Shown: positions 1-11,554 of the stretch, one piece after another
Position numbering within the stretch: the stretch's first letter is position 1
Layout of the letters: the number at the start of each line of letters is the position of its first letter
From: Zoroaster sp. YZ-2022
Lineage: Eukaryota > Echinodermata > Asteroidea > Forcipulatida > Zoroasteridae
Direction of reading: 5' to 3'
DNA length: 64,000 nucleotides
Assembly: GCA_029582265.1 (NCBI GenBank)
Contig: CM055830.1
Span: 22,986,163 to 23,050,162 of the forward strand
Program-made: the position numbers and the translations under genes
Notes under the pieces: generated by a model
The model's database searches: none
The model's input: the letters and a program-made list of their open reading frames with translations, nothing else
Told to the model about the DNA's origin: nothing

Positions 1-984
1 CAGCCGGCCGAGATCAAGGAGGACGACAGGAAAGTTACATTTCCGATCCAGTTGGGAACGACGAGACCATTATTAGTGTGGGAATGTGCAGTTCACTGGA
101 AATCGTGTGCTTGGAAACTGTACACAGGAGCTGACGACACCGAAACTGTTTATGATGCAGACATACGTGTATCAGACTGCCATCCACCAAACCCGACAGT
201 TGCAGGAAAAGTCGTCATTGATCTGGTCCATGGACTTGAGAATAAGGGACACATAATATATTGTGATAATTACTATACCAGCCCAGCTCTTTTAGCTAAA
301 CTGTCTAAACTAGGATTCGGATGTTGTGGAACTGTTAGTTACACTACACAGGGAATACCCCAGGCCGCAAACCCCCAAAAACCATAAAATGAAGAAAGGA
401 GATGACCTATTTTTTGGGGGTGAAAGGTGGGCAATTGTGTATCGTTTGGCAAGACAAACAATCTGTAACACTTTTAATTAATGTAGGCAACAGTGATTTG
501 TCCAAAAGGCAAAATCGGTGTAATAAGAGCACAAGTGGATTTCGTGATGTTATGAAGCCCAATTGTATTGAAGATTACAACAAAAACATGGGTGGAACTG
601 ATCTTGCCGACCAATGTTTTCAGTACTACAATCATACACACAGAAGCTTGAAATGGTGGAAAAGAGTTTTTCCATATGCTGAATGTCTCTATTGTCAATA
701 GCAGAGTAATATTCACCAGCATAGCAGGGAACAAAAATGTCAGTAACATTGATTTTCGTATAGGGATTGTACAGGGCTTGCTGTTGGGTTGGGAACGTAA
801 CACAACAAGTCAGTTGAGATACCATATTCCTATTGAGTTGACAGGGCAACAGCACTATCCTGGCAAAAACATTGTTTGCAGTAACCGCAAATTAGGCATG
901 CGAAAACAAACAAAGATGATCTGTAAACAATGTACACAACCTATGTGCATAGTTCCTTGCTTTGAGAAATACCACACCACTTGA
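1..984 (+). pseudogene. piggyBac transposase, C-terminal half, frameshifted
   Basis: This is the C-terminal half of a DDE_Tnp_1_7 (piggyBac) transposase, which cuts and pastes DNA at TTAA. Readable pieces are 1-387, about 388-680 and 676-984, in different frames, so at least two frameshifts are present (near 390 and near 676). The second catalytic aspartate is visible in IIYCDNYYTS (about 265), and the third in NMGGTDLADQ (about 586-615). The C-terminal cysteine-rich domain, a ring-type zinc-binding region used for terminal-repeat recognition, is intact at about 868-980, with ICKQCTQPMC and VPCFEKYHT. The first aspartate would lie before base 1. The copy at 22.9-25.2 kb is clearly of the same family. 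The frameshifts argue that it is dead unless they are assembly errors. Confidence 0.85.
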
Positions 985-1508
985 TTGTAAATCTGTACTA
1001 TTTGTCTCCAACCCCCCCCCGCCCATTCAATGTTGGGAAAGGTCGGACGCGCCGCAGATTACAGTTCAAACCAACATTAAAGTGGGGGGTGGAGGTGTTA
1101 GCGTGGATTGTGATGTATACACTGAATACAAGTAAATGGTTCATTTCCAAGAAGAAAACAAAAAAAAATCCCCAAAAATCTCATCCAAGTTATTGTTTTT
1201 CACATGGAAAAGAAATCTGGAACATGTACCGTATTTGCATGTATTTATTACAAATTCTCTGAAATATCACCTATTTGTATTACTTTTCTTCAGTGTAAAT
1301 ACTGATCTAATTATTTTCCTCCCTTTTGCATACTCATTTTTACCATCAGTTTTACATACAAATATATCTCAGCCATTTGGTAGGTACAGTACACATGTAA
1401 AAAAAAGTGTTTGCCACTGCAGAGTGAGGGCGCACTTCAATGAATTTGTGAAAAACCCACTGGTGCTGAAGTGACATTGGGCTCCTAATTGCTGTGGTAA
1501 TGAAAGGG
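1..1508 (+). mobile_element. piggyBac element copy A, 3' part to its terminal repeat
   Basis: The window opens inside a piggyBac-type DNA transposon. Its right end is at 1508, where the sequence AATGAAAGGG is followed by the piggyBac target TTAA (1509-1512). Read inward, the terminus is CCCTTTCATTACCA. The left end of the second copy at 21683 reads CCCTTTCAGTACCA, 13 of 14 bases the same, which supports both boundaries. The 3' untranslated part (985-1508) contains ATTCAATGTTGG near 1026, which is also present downstream of the second transposase. The 5' half lies outside the window. Confidence 0.75.
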
Positions 1509-1512
1509 TTAA

Positions 1513-2010
1513 CTATAGGCAGGAACACATTAATGTAATGGAATACATCATTCATCAAACGTTTCTTTTGAAGCCTTTTTGTCTATAATTTCAGTATAAC
1601 TATTTTTTCCAAATGAATTTTTAAAGTTCATGAGACAGTTTATTTCACATAATAAACAACCTGAATGTATTTTCACTATTGCTGAAGCTTTCATATAGGC
1701 TGGAGTTATGCATCAACAAATGCATTATCCTAGCAGAAAAGAAATATATTTTACTACAGAAAAGACTTTCTTACAGTTCATGAGTTCAAAGCTAAAATTA
1801 AGTCTTAATTGTTAATCTGGAGATCCTGGTAAAATTTTTTTATATGTATTTTCTGACAAATGTGAGTAGACTTTCACGGGTCAGTTAGTCTGACCGAGTT
1901 CCAATAACCAGTTGTAACAGTTGTACAGTTGTAACAGTTAAAGAATTGCCAATCATGAAAAAATTGTCTTGACATTTATTAATATTTCATTTGTATTTGT
2001 TACTATCCTT
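1513..2010. other. No recognised feature
   Basis: AT-rich flank of the piggyBac insertion. I see no open frame of note, repeat or RNA gene here. Confidence 0.5.
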
Positions 2011-2445
2011 CCCAGCTAACATGCATACGTTGGGCCGACGTCAGTGAACGTCGGATAAGTCGGCGTCAAAAAACGGACGTTGTACGGACGTCGGGAAGGT
2101 TGGAGTCACTTTCTAAACGTTGTACGGACGTTGGCAAACAGTATGAAGTACAACAGGTCGATTTTCAACGTTGGCACAACGTAGTTATAATACGGACAAC
2201 GTAACGTCGGCGTACTAAGGTTGTGCCAACGTCGGGAAATGTTGTGCAGTATAACAGGTCGGTTTTCAACGTTAGCACAACGTAAGTATAGTGTGGGCAA
2301 TGTAACGTCGGCGTACTAAGGTTTTGTCAACGTCGGCAAATGTCGTGCAGTATACAAGGTCGATTTTCAACGTTGGCACAACGTATAGTTAAAATGTGAC
2401 AACCTAACTACGGCGCATCATACGTTGTGCCGACGTCCAAATCGA
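2011..2445. repeat. Terminal-inverted-repeat element with ACGT/CGTTGG-rich core, right end unclear
   Basis: The left end begins CCCAGCTAACATGCATACGT, almost the same terminus as the complete 203-bp element at 9819-10021. The body consists of two to three imperfect copies of a ~120-bp unit (AACGTTGGCACAACGTA, AAGGTTGTGCCAACGTCGG), rich in short palindromes. No matching right terminus is seen, so the element is probably broken near 2440. No coding capacity: the short minus-strand frames are read through the repeats. Confidence 0.55.
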
Positions 2446-2960
2446 ATGGTGTTTTAATTTCCGAAGAGGCAGGGCATTGTACACTTTAATTAAAAGAAAA
2501 TCGTAATTTTACGGCGAAAAGTGTAAATTCCACGGTGAATTACCTTATCATCCCTTTTCAGTGTTTTACGGCCGCGTATTACGGCCGCTCCCATTGCACT
2601 CTGGGATATATCCAATATGTAAATCAGCTGACCTTAATTTGACCTAGCTTTTTGCTCGAATCATTTCCAAGGTTTAAATATGTGAAAATGGGTCATTTTA
2701 AGCCATTTTCAAATATGTACTGTTAACTTTATGATAAAAAGGTAAATTTTGGTGTTCTCTTCTATTTTGATGTAAAAAAGTACATTCAAAATTTCAAATA
2801 TTGAAATATAGATTATAATTGCATGACACCATGATTTGAAAAGAGATTTGAAAAGACAGTATATAAAGGATACATGTTCTAAACATTATTAACTGGAGAG
2901 GGGTCGTTGAAAAAGGAACAAAGTAAAAGGAACAAAGTAAAATAAACAAAAGTAAAACTA
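2446..2960. other. No recognised feature
   Basis: AT-rich sequence between the inverted-repeat element and the satellite array. It ends with a short simple run of AAAGGAACAAAGTA-like repeats at about 2915-2955. A palindrome-like GTATTACGGCCG is seen near 2575. Nothing codes. Confidence 0.4.
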
Positions 2961-2999
2961 GAGATTGGTGTTTGTATTGACAAACACTAGGTGTTCGGG

Positions 3000-4660
3000 A
3001 AAATAAAGGTCAAATTGGGGTCAACTTTGTTGAAATATTTTTGGACAATTAACGATCTGTACAATGGTTCAAAGATAGTGAATTTACCTCTTGTGGATGA
3101 TTTTTTTAAATATTAAACTTTGACTTCCGGTTTGGACAGGAAGTAAAGGTCAAATTGGGGTCACCTTTAAAAAAATATTGTTTGACAAGTACCGCTCTGT
3201 ACAATGGTGCAAAAACTGTGAATTTACCTCTTGTGGTTGTTGAGATATGATTTTTTTAAATATTAAAATATGACTTCCGGTTTGAACAGGAAGTAAGGTC
3301 AAATTGGGGTCACCTTTGTGTAAAATTGTTTTGACAATTAACAATCTATACAATAGTGGAAGGATTGTGAATTTACCTCTTGTGGTTGTTGAGATATGAT
3401 TTTTTTTAAATATTAAACTTTGACTTCCGGTTTGGACAGGAAGTAAAGGTCAAATTGGGGTCACCTTTAAAAAAATATTGTTTGACAAGTACCGCTCTGT
3501 ACAATGGTGCAAAAACTGTGAATTTACCTGTTGTGGTTGTTGAGATATGATTTTTTTAAATATTAAAATATGACTTCCGGTTTGAACAGGAAGTAAGGTC
3601 AAATTGGGGTCACCTTTGTGTACAATTGTTTTGACAATTAACAATCTATACAATAGTGGAAGGATTGTGAATTTACCTCTTGTGGTTGTTGAGATATGAT
3701 TTTTTTTTCAATATTAAACTTTGACTTCCGGTTTGGACAGGAAGTAAGGTCAAATTGGGGTCACCTTTGTGTAAATATTTTTTGATAATTAACGATTTGT
3801 ACAATGGTACAAAAATTGTAAATTTACCTCATGGTTGTTGAGATATGATTTTTTTTAATATTAAATTTTGACTTCCGGTGTGGACAGGAAGTAAGGTCAA
3901 ATTGGGGTCATCTTTTTGTAAATATCTTTTGACAAGTAACGGTCTGTACAATGGTACAAAAACTGTGAATTTACCTCTTGAGGTTGTTGAGATATGATTT
4001 TTTTTAAATATTAACCTTTGACTTCCGGTTTAGACAGGAAGTAAGGTCAAATTGGGGTCATCTTTTTGTAAAATTGTTTTGACAAATAACGATCTGTACA
4101 ATAGTGCAAAGATTGTGAATTTACCTCTTGTGGTTGTTGAGATATGATTATTTTTAAATACTAAACTTTGACTTCCGGTTTGGACAGGAAGTAAGGTCAA
4201 ATTGGGGTCATCTTTTTGTAAAATTGTTTTGACAAATAACGATCTGTACAATAGTGCAAAGATTGTGAATTTACCTCTTGTGGTTGTTGAGATATGATTG
4301 TTTTTAAATATTAAACTTTGACTTCCGGTTTGGACAGGAAGTAAGGTCAAATTGGGGTCACCTTTTTGTAAATACTTTTCAACAATTAACAATCTATACA
4401 ATGGTGCAACAAATGTCAATTTACCTCCTGTGGTTGTTGAGATATGATTTTTTTAAATATTAAACTTTGACTTCCGGTTTGGACAGGAAGTAAGGTCAAA
4501 TTGGGGTTACCGTTTTGTAAATATTTTTTGACAATTACCAATCTGTACAATGGTACAACAATTTTGAGTTTACCTCTTGTGGTTGTTGAGATATGATTTT
4601 TTTAAATATTAAACTTTGACTTCCGGTTTGGACAGGAAGTAAGATCAAATTGGGGTCACT
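3000..4660. repeat. ~150-bp satellite array, block 1 (left arm)
   Basis: About eleven head-to-tail monomers of 148-151 bp. Each carries the boxes ACTTCCGGTTTGGACAGGAA, AAGGTCAAATTGGGGTCACC, CTGTACAATGGTGCAAAA and TGGTTGTTGAGATATGAT. The ACTTCCGG box starts at about 3122, 3273, 3423, 3573, 3724, 3871, 4020, 4170, 4320, 4470 and 4619. The pairs 3120-3419 and 3420-3719 are almost identical, so dimers have been amplified. The block ends where the hairpin-associated module begins. Minus-strand frames of up to 129 codons run across monomers only because the monomer is close to a multiple of three. Confidence 0.9.
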
Positions 4661-4790
4661 CACAACTGACGTTTCGTCTACTTGTTAAGTTCTAAGTACA
4701 TGTCAAGTTTCAAGTTCATGTGAAGTTTGCAAGTATGTGTTTGTTAGCGGACAGTCTCGGGGAGAAGAAGAAGAAGAAGTAAAAAACTAG
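4661..4790 (-). repeat. Hairpin-family module (GAAGAAG tract and conserved ~110-bp lead)
   Basis: This conserved segment contains GACGTTTCGTCTACTTGTTA, AAGTTCATGTGAAGTTTGCA, GTTAGCGGACAGTC and then a (GAA)n tract. It occurs at least seven times in the window: here and at 9.3-9.48 kb in this orientation, and in the opposite one at about 39.25, 40.93, 44.38, 46.44 and 46.77 kb. It always sits at the edge of the ~150-bp satellite or of the 3-kb unique segment, which suggests it is part of the end structure of one repeat family. Confidence 0.7.
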
Positions 4791-4924
4791 ATATAAGTTT
4801 TTGTCACAGCAAAAACAAGGTGTTCGGTTGAAGTTAAAATGTTGGAGAAGTCAAATGTTAACGTCTGTTGAAGTTCTCGCGAGAAGTTTATTTGAATACA
4901 ATACAATACTGAATTTAGAAATTA

Positions 4925-5755
4925 TTTTAATATTAAACTTTGACTTCCGGTTTGGACAGGAAGTAAGGTCAAAAATGTAAGGTACAAAAATGTCAATTTA
5001 CCTCCTGTGGTTGTTGAGATATGATTTTTTTAAATATTAAACTTTCACTTCCGGTTTGGACAGGAAGTAAGGTCAAATTGGGGTATAAATATTTTTGGAC
5101 AATTAACGATCTGTACAATGGTACAAATTTTTTAATTTACTTCTTGTGGTTGTTGAGATATGATTTTTTTTAAATATTAAACTTTGACTTCCGGTTTGGA
5201 CAGGAAGTAAGGTCAAATTGGGGTCACCTTTGTGTAAATATTTTTTGATAATTAACGATTTGTACAATGGTACAAAAATTGTGAATTTACCTCTTGTGGT
5301 TGTTGAGATATGATTTATTTAAATATTAAACTTTGACTTCCGGTTTGGACAGGAAGTAAGGTCAAATTGGGTTCACCTTTTTGTAAATATTTTTTGACAA
5401 TTAACGACCTGTACAATGGTAAAAACATGTTAATTTACCTCTTGTAGTTGTTGAGATACGATTTTTTTAAATATTAAACTTTGACTACCGGTTTCGACAG
5501 GAAGTAAGGTCAAATTGGGGTCACCTTTTTGTAAATGGTTTTTGACAATTAACGAAAAGTACAATGGTGCAAAATCTTTTAATTTACCTCTGTACAATGG
5601 TACACAAATTGTGAATTTACCTCTTATGGTTGTTGAGATATAATTTTTTTTTTAAATATTAAACTTTGACTTCCGGTTTGGAGAGGACGTAAAGGTCAAA
5701 TTGGTGTCACCTTTTTGTAAATATTTTTGGACAATTAACGATCTGTATGACATTA
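4925..5755. repeat. ~150-bp satellite array, block 2 (left arm)
   Basis: Continuation of the same satellite with more degenerate monomers, including deletions. ACTTCCGG-type boxes occur at about 4944, 5046, 5187, 5336, 5484 (ACTACCGG) and 5670. It ends just before the unique segment that begins near 5756. Confidence 0.85.
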
Positions 5756-8700
5756 GGTGTTTGTCCTTTGGACGAACACAGAGCTGTTACGCTAATTACG
5801 TTGTGGTGAAATTAAATACTGTATCATCACAGCTTGATCATTACACATTTATCCCCCCCCCCCCCAGGTGAGGTGTGTGCAGGTCTTGTACAATACAATG
5901 ACAAATTCGAGCAAGTGTTATAATATTGAAATATTTGGTTCAGTTTTTTAAAACAATACTTATAGGGAAGAGACAAAACAATGTAATGTAATTTGAAGGA
6001 TAACTGTAAAATAAAAAGAAACAAACAATACTGAAATGATCTTCTGATTGTTACATGTACATGTATTTATTTGTCATCAACTGTTGAAAATACATTTTCA
6101 TTAATAGTCATTTTAAAGTTATTGTTTAAAGGTGGCAATATCTTCACGATCAACAGGGCTTGGAATCAGAGTTCAAGTTCTAGTTTAACTCAGTGACTGA
6201 AAATAATATTCACATGATAAGATTATTCGCGTTGCTGCTGCATAAATGAGTCAGTAATTTTCAGTCACTGTGTTCATCTTAAACTAGGACACCAATTCCA
6301 TGCCCTGTTTGTAGAAAGTCTGCTCTGATCGTGACGATACTGTCTGTTTAACCAATTGTGTTTATGGGATTGATGGTCAGTACAATCCCAGTGCGAGAAT
6401 ACAAATAAATAGGAACTTTAATTGGGTGATCTGGCAAAAGGTATTCCAAGGCTGACACACCCAATGAAGATTGGGGGTATGTTTACTATGTTTATATGGC
6501 CCAACTGACAGGGATTCATTGTCGGCAATATACATTTTACTAGATCACCCAACAGATATTGCTTAATAACTACATTTGTGAGGATGTTTGGGTCCAGTCA
6601 AAAAGATAATAAGAATTCCTCAGTCCTATTTTTGTTCTAACATGTTAAAGAAATTCCTAGAAACACCTAGATGTGTCTTGAGGTCCTGAAAAAACAATTC
6701 CCTTGAGGGTAAAGACTGCCACAGATAGGATAAGTCCATATAAAATAATTTGAATCATACATTAACTCCTTTGATGAATGGATAAACTTCAAATGCTGGC
6801 CATTGGATCACAAAGTTACACAGACTCTGACACACCTTATAGCAGTTGATCTGAAATATAAACGAATCATGTAAAAACAGTATTAAATGTTTTCAAAGAT
6901 GGACGAAGAATAATGGGTCATGGTAACAAAACACACATAACTTAGAATGCCCTTATTATTATGGATGATGGATTGATGTAACTTAAGAAAAATTATGCAA
7001 CTTTAGAAAAATGATCCCTTCAGAACAATGCCTTTAAGTTAGGTTTTGTAATGGAATAGAACTACATGTGACGTCTTCCTTCCTCCATAATATGCCTGTT
7101 TCATTATCTCAATAAAGGTGCTGATATTAAAGCTAAATTAACTTGTACTTCTACCAACTCGTACTCCACCGGATGTCAACCCGTACGCATGCCAGTAAAT
7201 ATTCAGTAATAAATATTTTACGGGTCGAGTTGACCAAAATGAGTATGAGTTGGTAAAAGTACGAGTTGACACGCATACGAGTTGACCTTTTTCACTCCAG
7301 GCGCGGCACATGTGATACCATTGCCATAAGGTTGTTATAATGTGAACATTAACCATGGTTTTTATATAGTCAATATCTATCAAATTATACTAAAACGAAT
7401 ATACATCTAAAAAAAATGTGAAAGTTTACATACCTTCAAACGAAACCAAGTAATGAAGACCCCTTTCATTAATTGTGCACGGATTCTCAAACGATCTGTT
7501 AACGTAAGACGTTAAACCATACCATCGTGTAGCCTACAAACTGAAGATTGTTGATGACTTGAACAGTTACGATGCTGCATTTGGATGTGGTGTCAACGCT
7601 GTCTCGGGGTGCTGTAGGCTGGAACTCTGAGACATGATACATCGAAGTCAACATGCTGTAAAAAAATAATAGGAAAGTTTTATAAGTACATGGACCAAGA
7701 ATAAAGTATATGAAATTTCAGAGAAGTTCTAATTTATGTGAATGAGGAAGATAATACGTCACAGTGAACATGCTGTAAAAAATAATAGGAAAGTTTTATA
7801 AGTACATGGACCAAGAATAAAGTATTTGAAATTTCAGAGGTTTTATAAGTACATGGACCAAAAATAAAGTATTTGAAATTTCAGAGAAGTTCTAATTCAT
7901 GTGAATGAGGAAAATAATATGTCACAGTGAACATGCTGTAAAAATAATAGGAAGGTTTTATAAGTACATGGACCAAGAATAAAGTATTTGAAAATTATAG
8001 AGAAGTTCTAATTTATGTAAATAAAATGGGGAAAAAGTGTATAATTTTGGAGTAGCTGGACCATTGAAATTGAAAAGGGCATTGGTTGTTTTCAAAATTG
8101 CACACAATTATTCTTGACAAAATCCTTCCTCCATGATGTGACTGTTTCATTATCTCAATAAAGGTGCTGATATTTGTTTCTGGGCTACTTTAGTGAGAAA
8201 ATTAAGTGCCACTATAAAGTAAACTGCAACGCAGCCATCAGGTATGTCTTATTGTATTGGTAGGTCCCTACACACCCTTCCAATATAATGCATACCATGC
8301 CTAACGACTAACGTTAATGAGGAAAATATTTTCAATAATTTTTAGTTTCTTAAATTTACACAAATAATTAATGTAATGATGAAAGTTGCATACCAATAGC
8401 ATCATGGACGTCTTTGCAAGGGATTAGATTAATATTTGTTTTTTAAATTAATATTACTACACACAAGATCAGTCACTAACAGTCATAAGAATCTGACTTC
8501 CTTCCTCAATTATTAATAATAATATTGAAGTACATCATTCACTATGTCAGTATGTGTATGTGTGGTACTGCCTACTGGTAAGCCTACATTTGTACAAACT
8601 ACGAAGTAAAGTCACCAAAACCTAACTAGCCCCATATCAAATTCCTCCAAATCAACATGCCATTTTGTCAACAAACGCCGATTTGACAGTGTAAGTGTGA

Positions 8701-9060
8701 GTGTGAAGGGTACCATCGGAAGGGTATACCGTCGTGTACACATGTACGTAAGCTTGTTTACAAAAATCATCAACTTTGACCAATTTTTAAAAGTAATTTC
8801 TCGCTGTTTTCACCTTTTTACTTACACCATAGTAAGAAGCACCAATCAGGTGTCTGCAGATGACTTCGATGTGCTTGTGAAAACTTTGAATCAGTAGAAA
8901 AGTGGAATGAATTTTCGTTACCTTTTACAGCGATATGCTCCACAAACGCGTTATAAGTTTATAAATATATGTGATGATCAGCGCCACCAAGTGACCACTA
9001 AAAGTTTTGAATTTCAACAAACTCAAATAAAATAATTATTAAAAGGCACACAAATCAGTA
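5756..9060. repeat. Left copy of a ~3-kb non-satellite segment, inverted at 41.3-44.15 kb
   Basis: No convincing gene. Distinct landmarks are found again, reverse-complemented and in the opposite order, at 41.3-44.15 kb. One is the CAGGGCTTGGAATC foldback near 6157. Others are GGGTGATCTGGCAAAAGG near 6425, CTTTGATGAATGGATAAACT near 6769, the CGAGTTGAC cluster at 7216-7285 and AAGTACATGGACCAAGAATA at 7683. Inside it, a ~120-bp unit (TTTATAAGTACATGGACC, then CAGTGAACATGCTGTAAAAA) is repeated about three times at 7640-8010. Poly-C at about 5852-5866. I read this as the body of a large non-autonomous repeat whose sides are the satellite and hairpin modules. Confidence 0.7.
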
Positions 9061-9289
9061 AAGCAGGTGCCCAGGTGGACATCTCTCGGTGAAACCCCCT
9101 CTTACATTCCATGTCCACTATTAAGCAATCCGATTAGCGTAACGGGAAACTTCACGCTAAACTTGGCATTGATAGGATAAGACGAATTAATTTCTTTTGC
9201 ACCGATTGTGTAAAGACCACTAAAGTTGTATAGCGCCCTCTATAGTTAGAATTTCTAACGCACAATCGTGGACACTGAATGTGGGTCAT

Positions 9290-9592
9290 TATGTATGTTG
9301 GCTTGACGTCATCATGACGTCACTGTTGCGGTTTCTGATTATCATGACGTCACTAGGTTTCATCTACAAGTTAAGGTCTAACTATGTGTGAAGTTTGAAG
9401 GTTTTTTAAACTTGGCAAGTATGTTTTTGTTAGCGGACAAGATTGGGGAGAAGAAGAAGAAGAAGAAGAAGAAGTAAAAAAAAAAAACGTACAAAAACAA
9501 TAGGTGTTTCGGGCACATACCCGAACACCTAAAAAAAACCGTACAAAAACAATAGGTGTTTCGGGCACATACCCGAACACCTAATAAACAAT
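9290..9592 (-). repeat. Hairpin module with two tandem GGTGTTtCGGG palindromes
   Basis: It contains three TGACGTCA sites (9304, 9315, 9345), then the conserved lead (GTTTCATCTACAAGTTAAGG ... GTTAGCGGACAAG) and a (GAA)n tract. Two tandem ~60-bp copies of a near-perfect hairpin follow: AGGTGTTTCGGG, a short loop, then CCCGAACACCT, each preceded by GTACAAAAACAAT. The corresponding right-arm module at 40.77-40.92 kb carries three such hairpins. Confidence 0.75.
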
Positions 9593-9818
9593 TGCATCGA
9601 TTAACCCCAATTAATATCTACATATCCATCCCATAGTAAATGCAGCATCCCGTGGACGTTTCAACCTTAACTGCTTAAATACCGTAAATAATACGTTAAC
9701 CATAGATTCATTTCCAGTTATGAAAATACGGTACCCGTGAATATATGGAAATATTTAAAACCCCCTGAACTACGTTTGACCGGGAATTTTACGGGAATTT
9801 GTTTACAATGTAGGTCTA

Positions 9819-10021
9819 CCCAGCCTAGCATGCATACGTTGGCCCAACGTGTGCCAACGTTGTGGCAGGGTTGGCCCGACGTCGACCCAACGTTGGCCCA
9901 ACGTCTTCGATGTTGGCCCGATGGAAAAATTAACGTCAAGGTGGCGTCAACTGCCGACGTTGGGCCAACTGTAAATTCTTACGTTGGCTAACGTTGGCCC
10001 AACGTATGCATGCTAGCTGGG
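9819..10021. mobile_element. Complete 203-bp MITE-like element with ~30-bp terminal inverted repeats
   Basis: The left end reads CCCAGCCTAGCATGCATACG and the right end, reverse-complemented, CCCAGCTAGCATGCATACGT. Both continue with TTGG(C/G)CCAACGT. The inside is built from short CGTTGGCCCAACG palindromes. No coding capacity and no clear target-site duplication (flanks ggtcta and ttctgt). A shared terminus occurs at 2011. The superfamily is not assignable without a library search. Confidence 0.75.
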
Positions 10022-10735
10022 TTCTGTTTCTCTTATTTATATTGCATGTTACGAACTTAGAATAGTGACTGGATTATTTTAATTTCTTTCTGATATTTAT
10101 TGTTTAATTCTTATTATTTTACTTTACTGCATTTCCCACTTTTGTATTTTTGCTGATTCCTCAGTGAGATCAGTTTGCTTACACTTTTATTGTAATCTAC
10201 TGAATGAGAGATTTTATAATTCATCTCGTTTCCACTAATCATTTTGTTGTCAACCTTGTTGTACAAAATTCATATTTTCAAGTTATTTGTAAATTCATAG
10301 CCCACCATTGTTCAGTGTGTGAATTAGAAACCCTAAATTCACTGTATCACTGGTTACAGGTATTGCAGATGAAGACCATCTAGACTTATGCCTCCAGTTT
10401 TGCAATTTTCTTAGTTTCCATATTAATATATGGTGATCACTTCTTATCATCAGCCAAGGTATGGCCTTGGGGTGGGTTTATTTACATTCCAAGTTTGCGG
10501 CAGAGACCTTTGGTCTGCCTTGGGACCTGGGCTGCCTAGCCAGATGGAATAAGCCACGAATATGTATAAGACATCTCACTGGCTGAAATATTGCGGGATG
10601 GCAATTTTAGTTGGCAGAAAAAAATCGCGCACCCCGCTCGCTAAGGCCCTGGGTGGTGGGGACGAGTGAACCCTGTAGGCCTATTTTATAAATACAATTT
10701 TACAAAGGTTCTTCTGTACTTAATTCACCGCCAAA
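10022..10735. other. No recognised feature
   Basis: AT-rich stretch followed from about 10440 by a GC-richer patch (CCAAGGTATGGCCTTGGGGT ... AAGGCCCTGGGTGGTGGGGA). No coding region or structured RNA could be supported. Confidence 0.35.
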
Positions 10736-10739
10736 TTCG

Positions 10740-10830
10740 AGTGGCATGGTAGTCTTGTGGTTTAGAATGCTCACCTTCCATGTAGGTAGTTGGGGTCGAG
10801 ACTAGGTTTAGGTTGTAAATATTTGTAACA
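10740..10830 (+). repeat. Degenerate tRNA-derived SINE head
   Basis: GGCATGGTAGTCTTGTGGTT resembles a tRNA A box. About 45 bases later, GGGGTCGAGAC resembles a B box (consensus GGTTCGANNC), with TGCTCACCTTCC between them. Spacing fits a tRNA-like pol III promoter, but acceptor pairing is lost, so this is a SINE relic and not a tRNA gene. Confidence 0.45.
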
Positions 10831-11111
10831 GGATTAGCAACATATTTTTGTTAACTACAACACTAATTCAGAAACAAAACCTTTCTGTAAAACAATAATT
10901 TATTGGCTGTGGAGGACTTTTTAAAGGAATAATCCACAAATTCATGTTTACTACCGTATGCATGCTAGCTGCCAACCTGTCTGGTTGCCGCTTTTGTATA
11001 ATTCGTTTTTCTTGTAAATATATGAATTTACATTTATTTTAGTCTTATATATTAATTAGTCGAAATTTAGTCACATACGGCTCTTCATACGAGAAAAAAC
11101 TGCAATGGTGA

Positions 11112-11243
11112 ACACTTCTAGTGCGACGCAACAACACTTCTAGTACGACGCGACAACACTTCTAGTGCGACGCGACAACACTTCTAGTGCGACGCGACAA
11201 CACTTCTAGTGCGACGCGACAACACTTCTAGTGCGACGCGTGA
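11112..11243. repeat. 22-bp minisatellite, six units
   Basis: Six consecutive units of AACACTTCTAGTGCGACGCG plus AC. The first carries CAAC, the second a G-to-A change (TAGTACGACG), and the last ends in GTG. The CpG-rich unit stands out against AT-rich flanks. Confidence 0.95.
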
Positions 11244-11554
11244 ATCCTAATGCGACGCTTACACACTCTTCTTGCAATGTGCATGTGGCCTTTTTAGAAC
11301 ACCATATAAGATCCAAACTACAAAAGTGACAGTTGATGAACTATTTTGAACTCTAAGATTACGCCTCGTCGAATGAACTCTAGGCCTATGATTGTTGTTT
11401 TCATCAGCACGACATCACGTAGCTGATTAACCGTGTGATCATCTATGAACTTTAGATTTTATGAACAGTAATATTGTTATTGTTTTCTTAATGATTTTAA
11501 CCTATTTCCATCTTAACGCAAAACGAGGACGTTTTGAAACTACAGGGGGAATAG

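Noticed and set aside
3150..4419. Repeated minus-strand frames (RLLIVKTIL..., up to 129 codons)
   Set aside because: They recur once per satellite monomer and stay open because the monomer is near a multiple of three; no domain.
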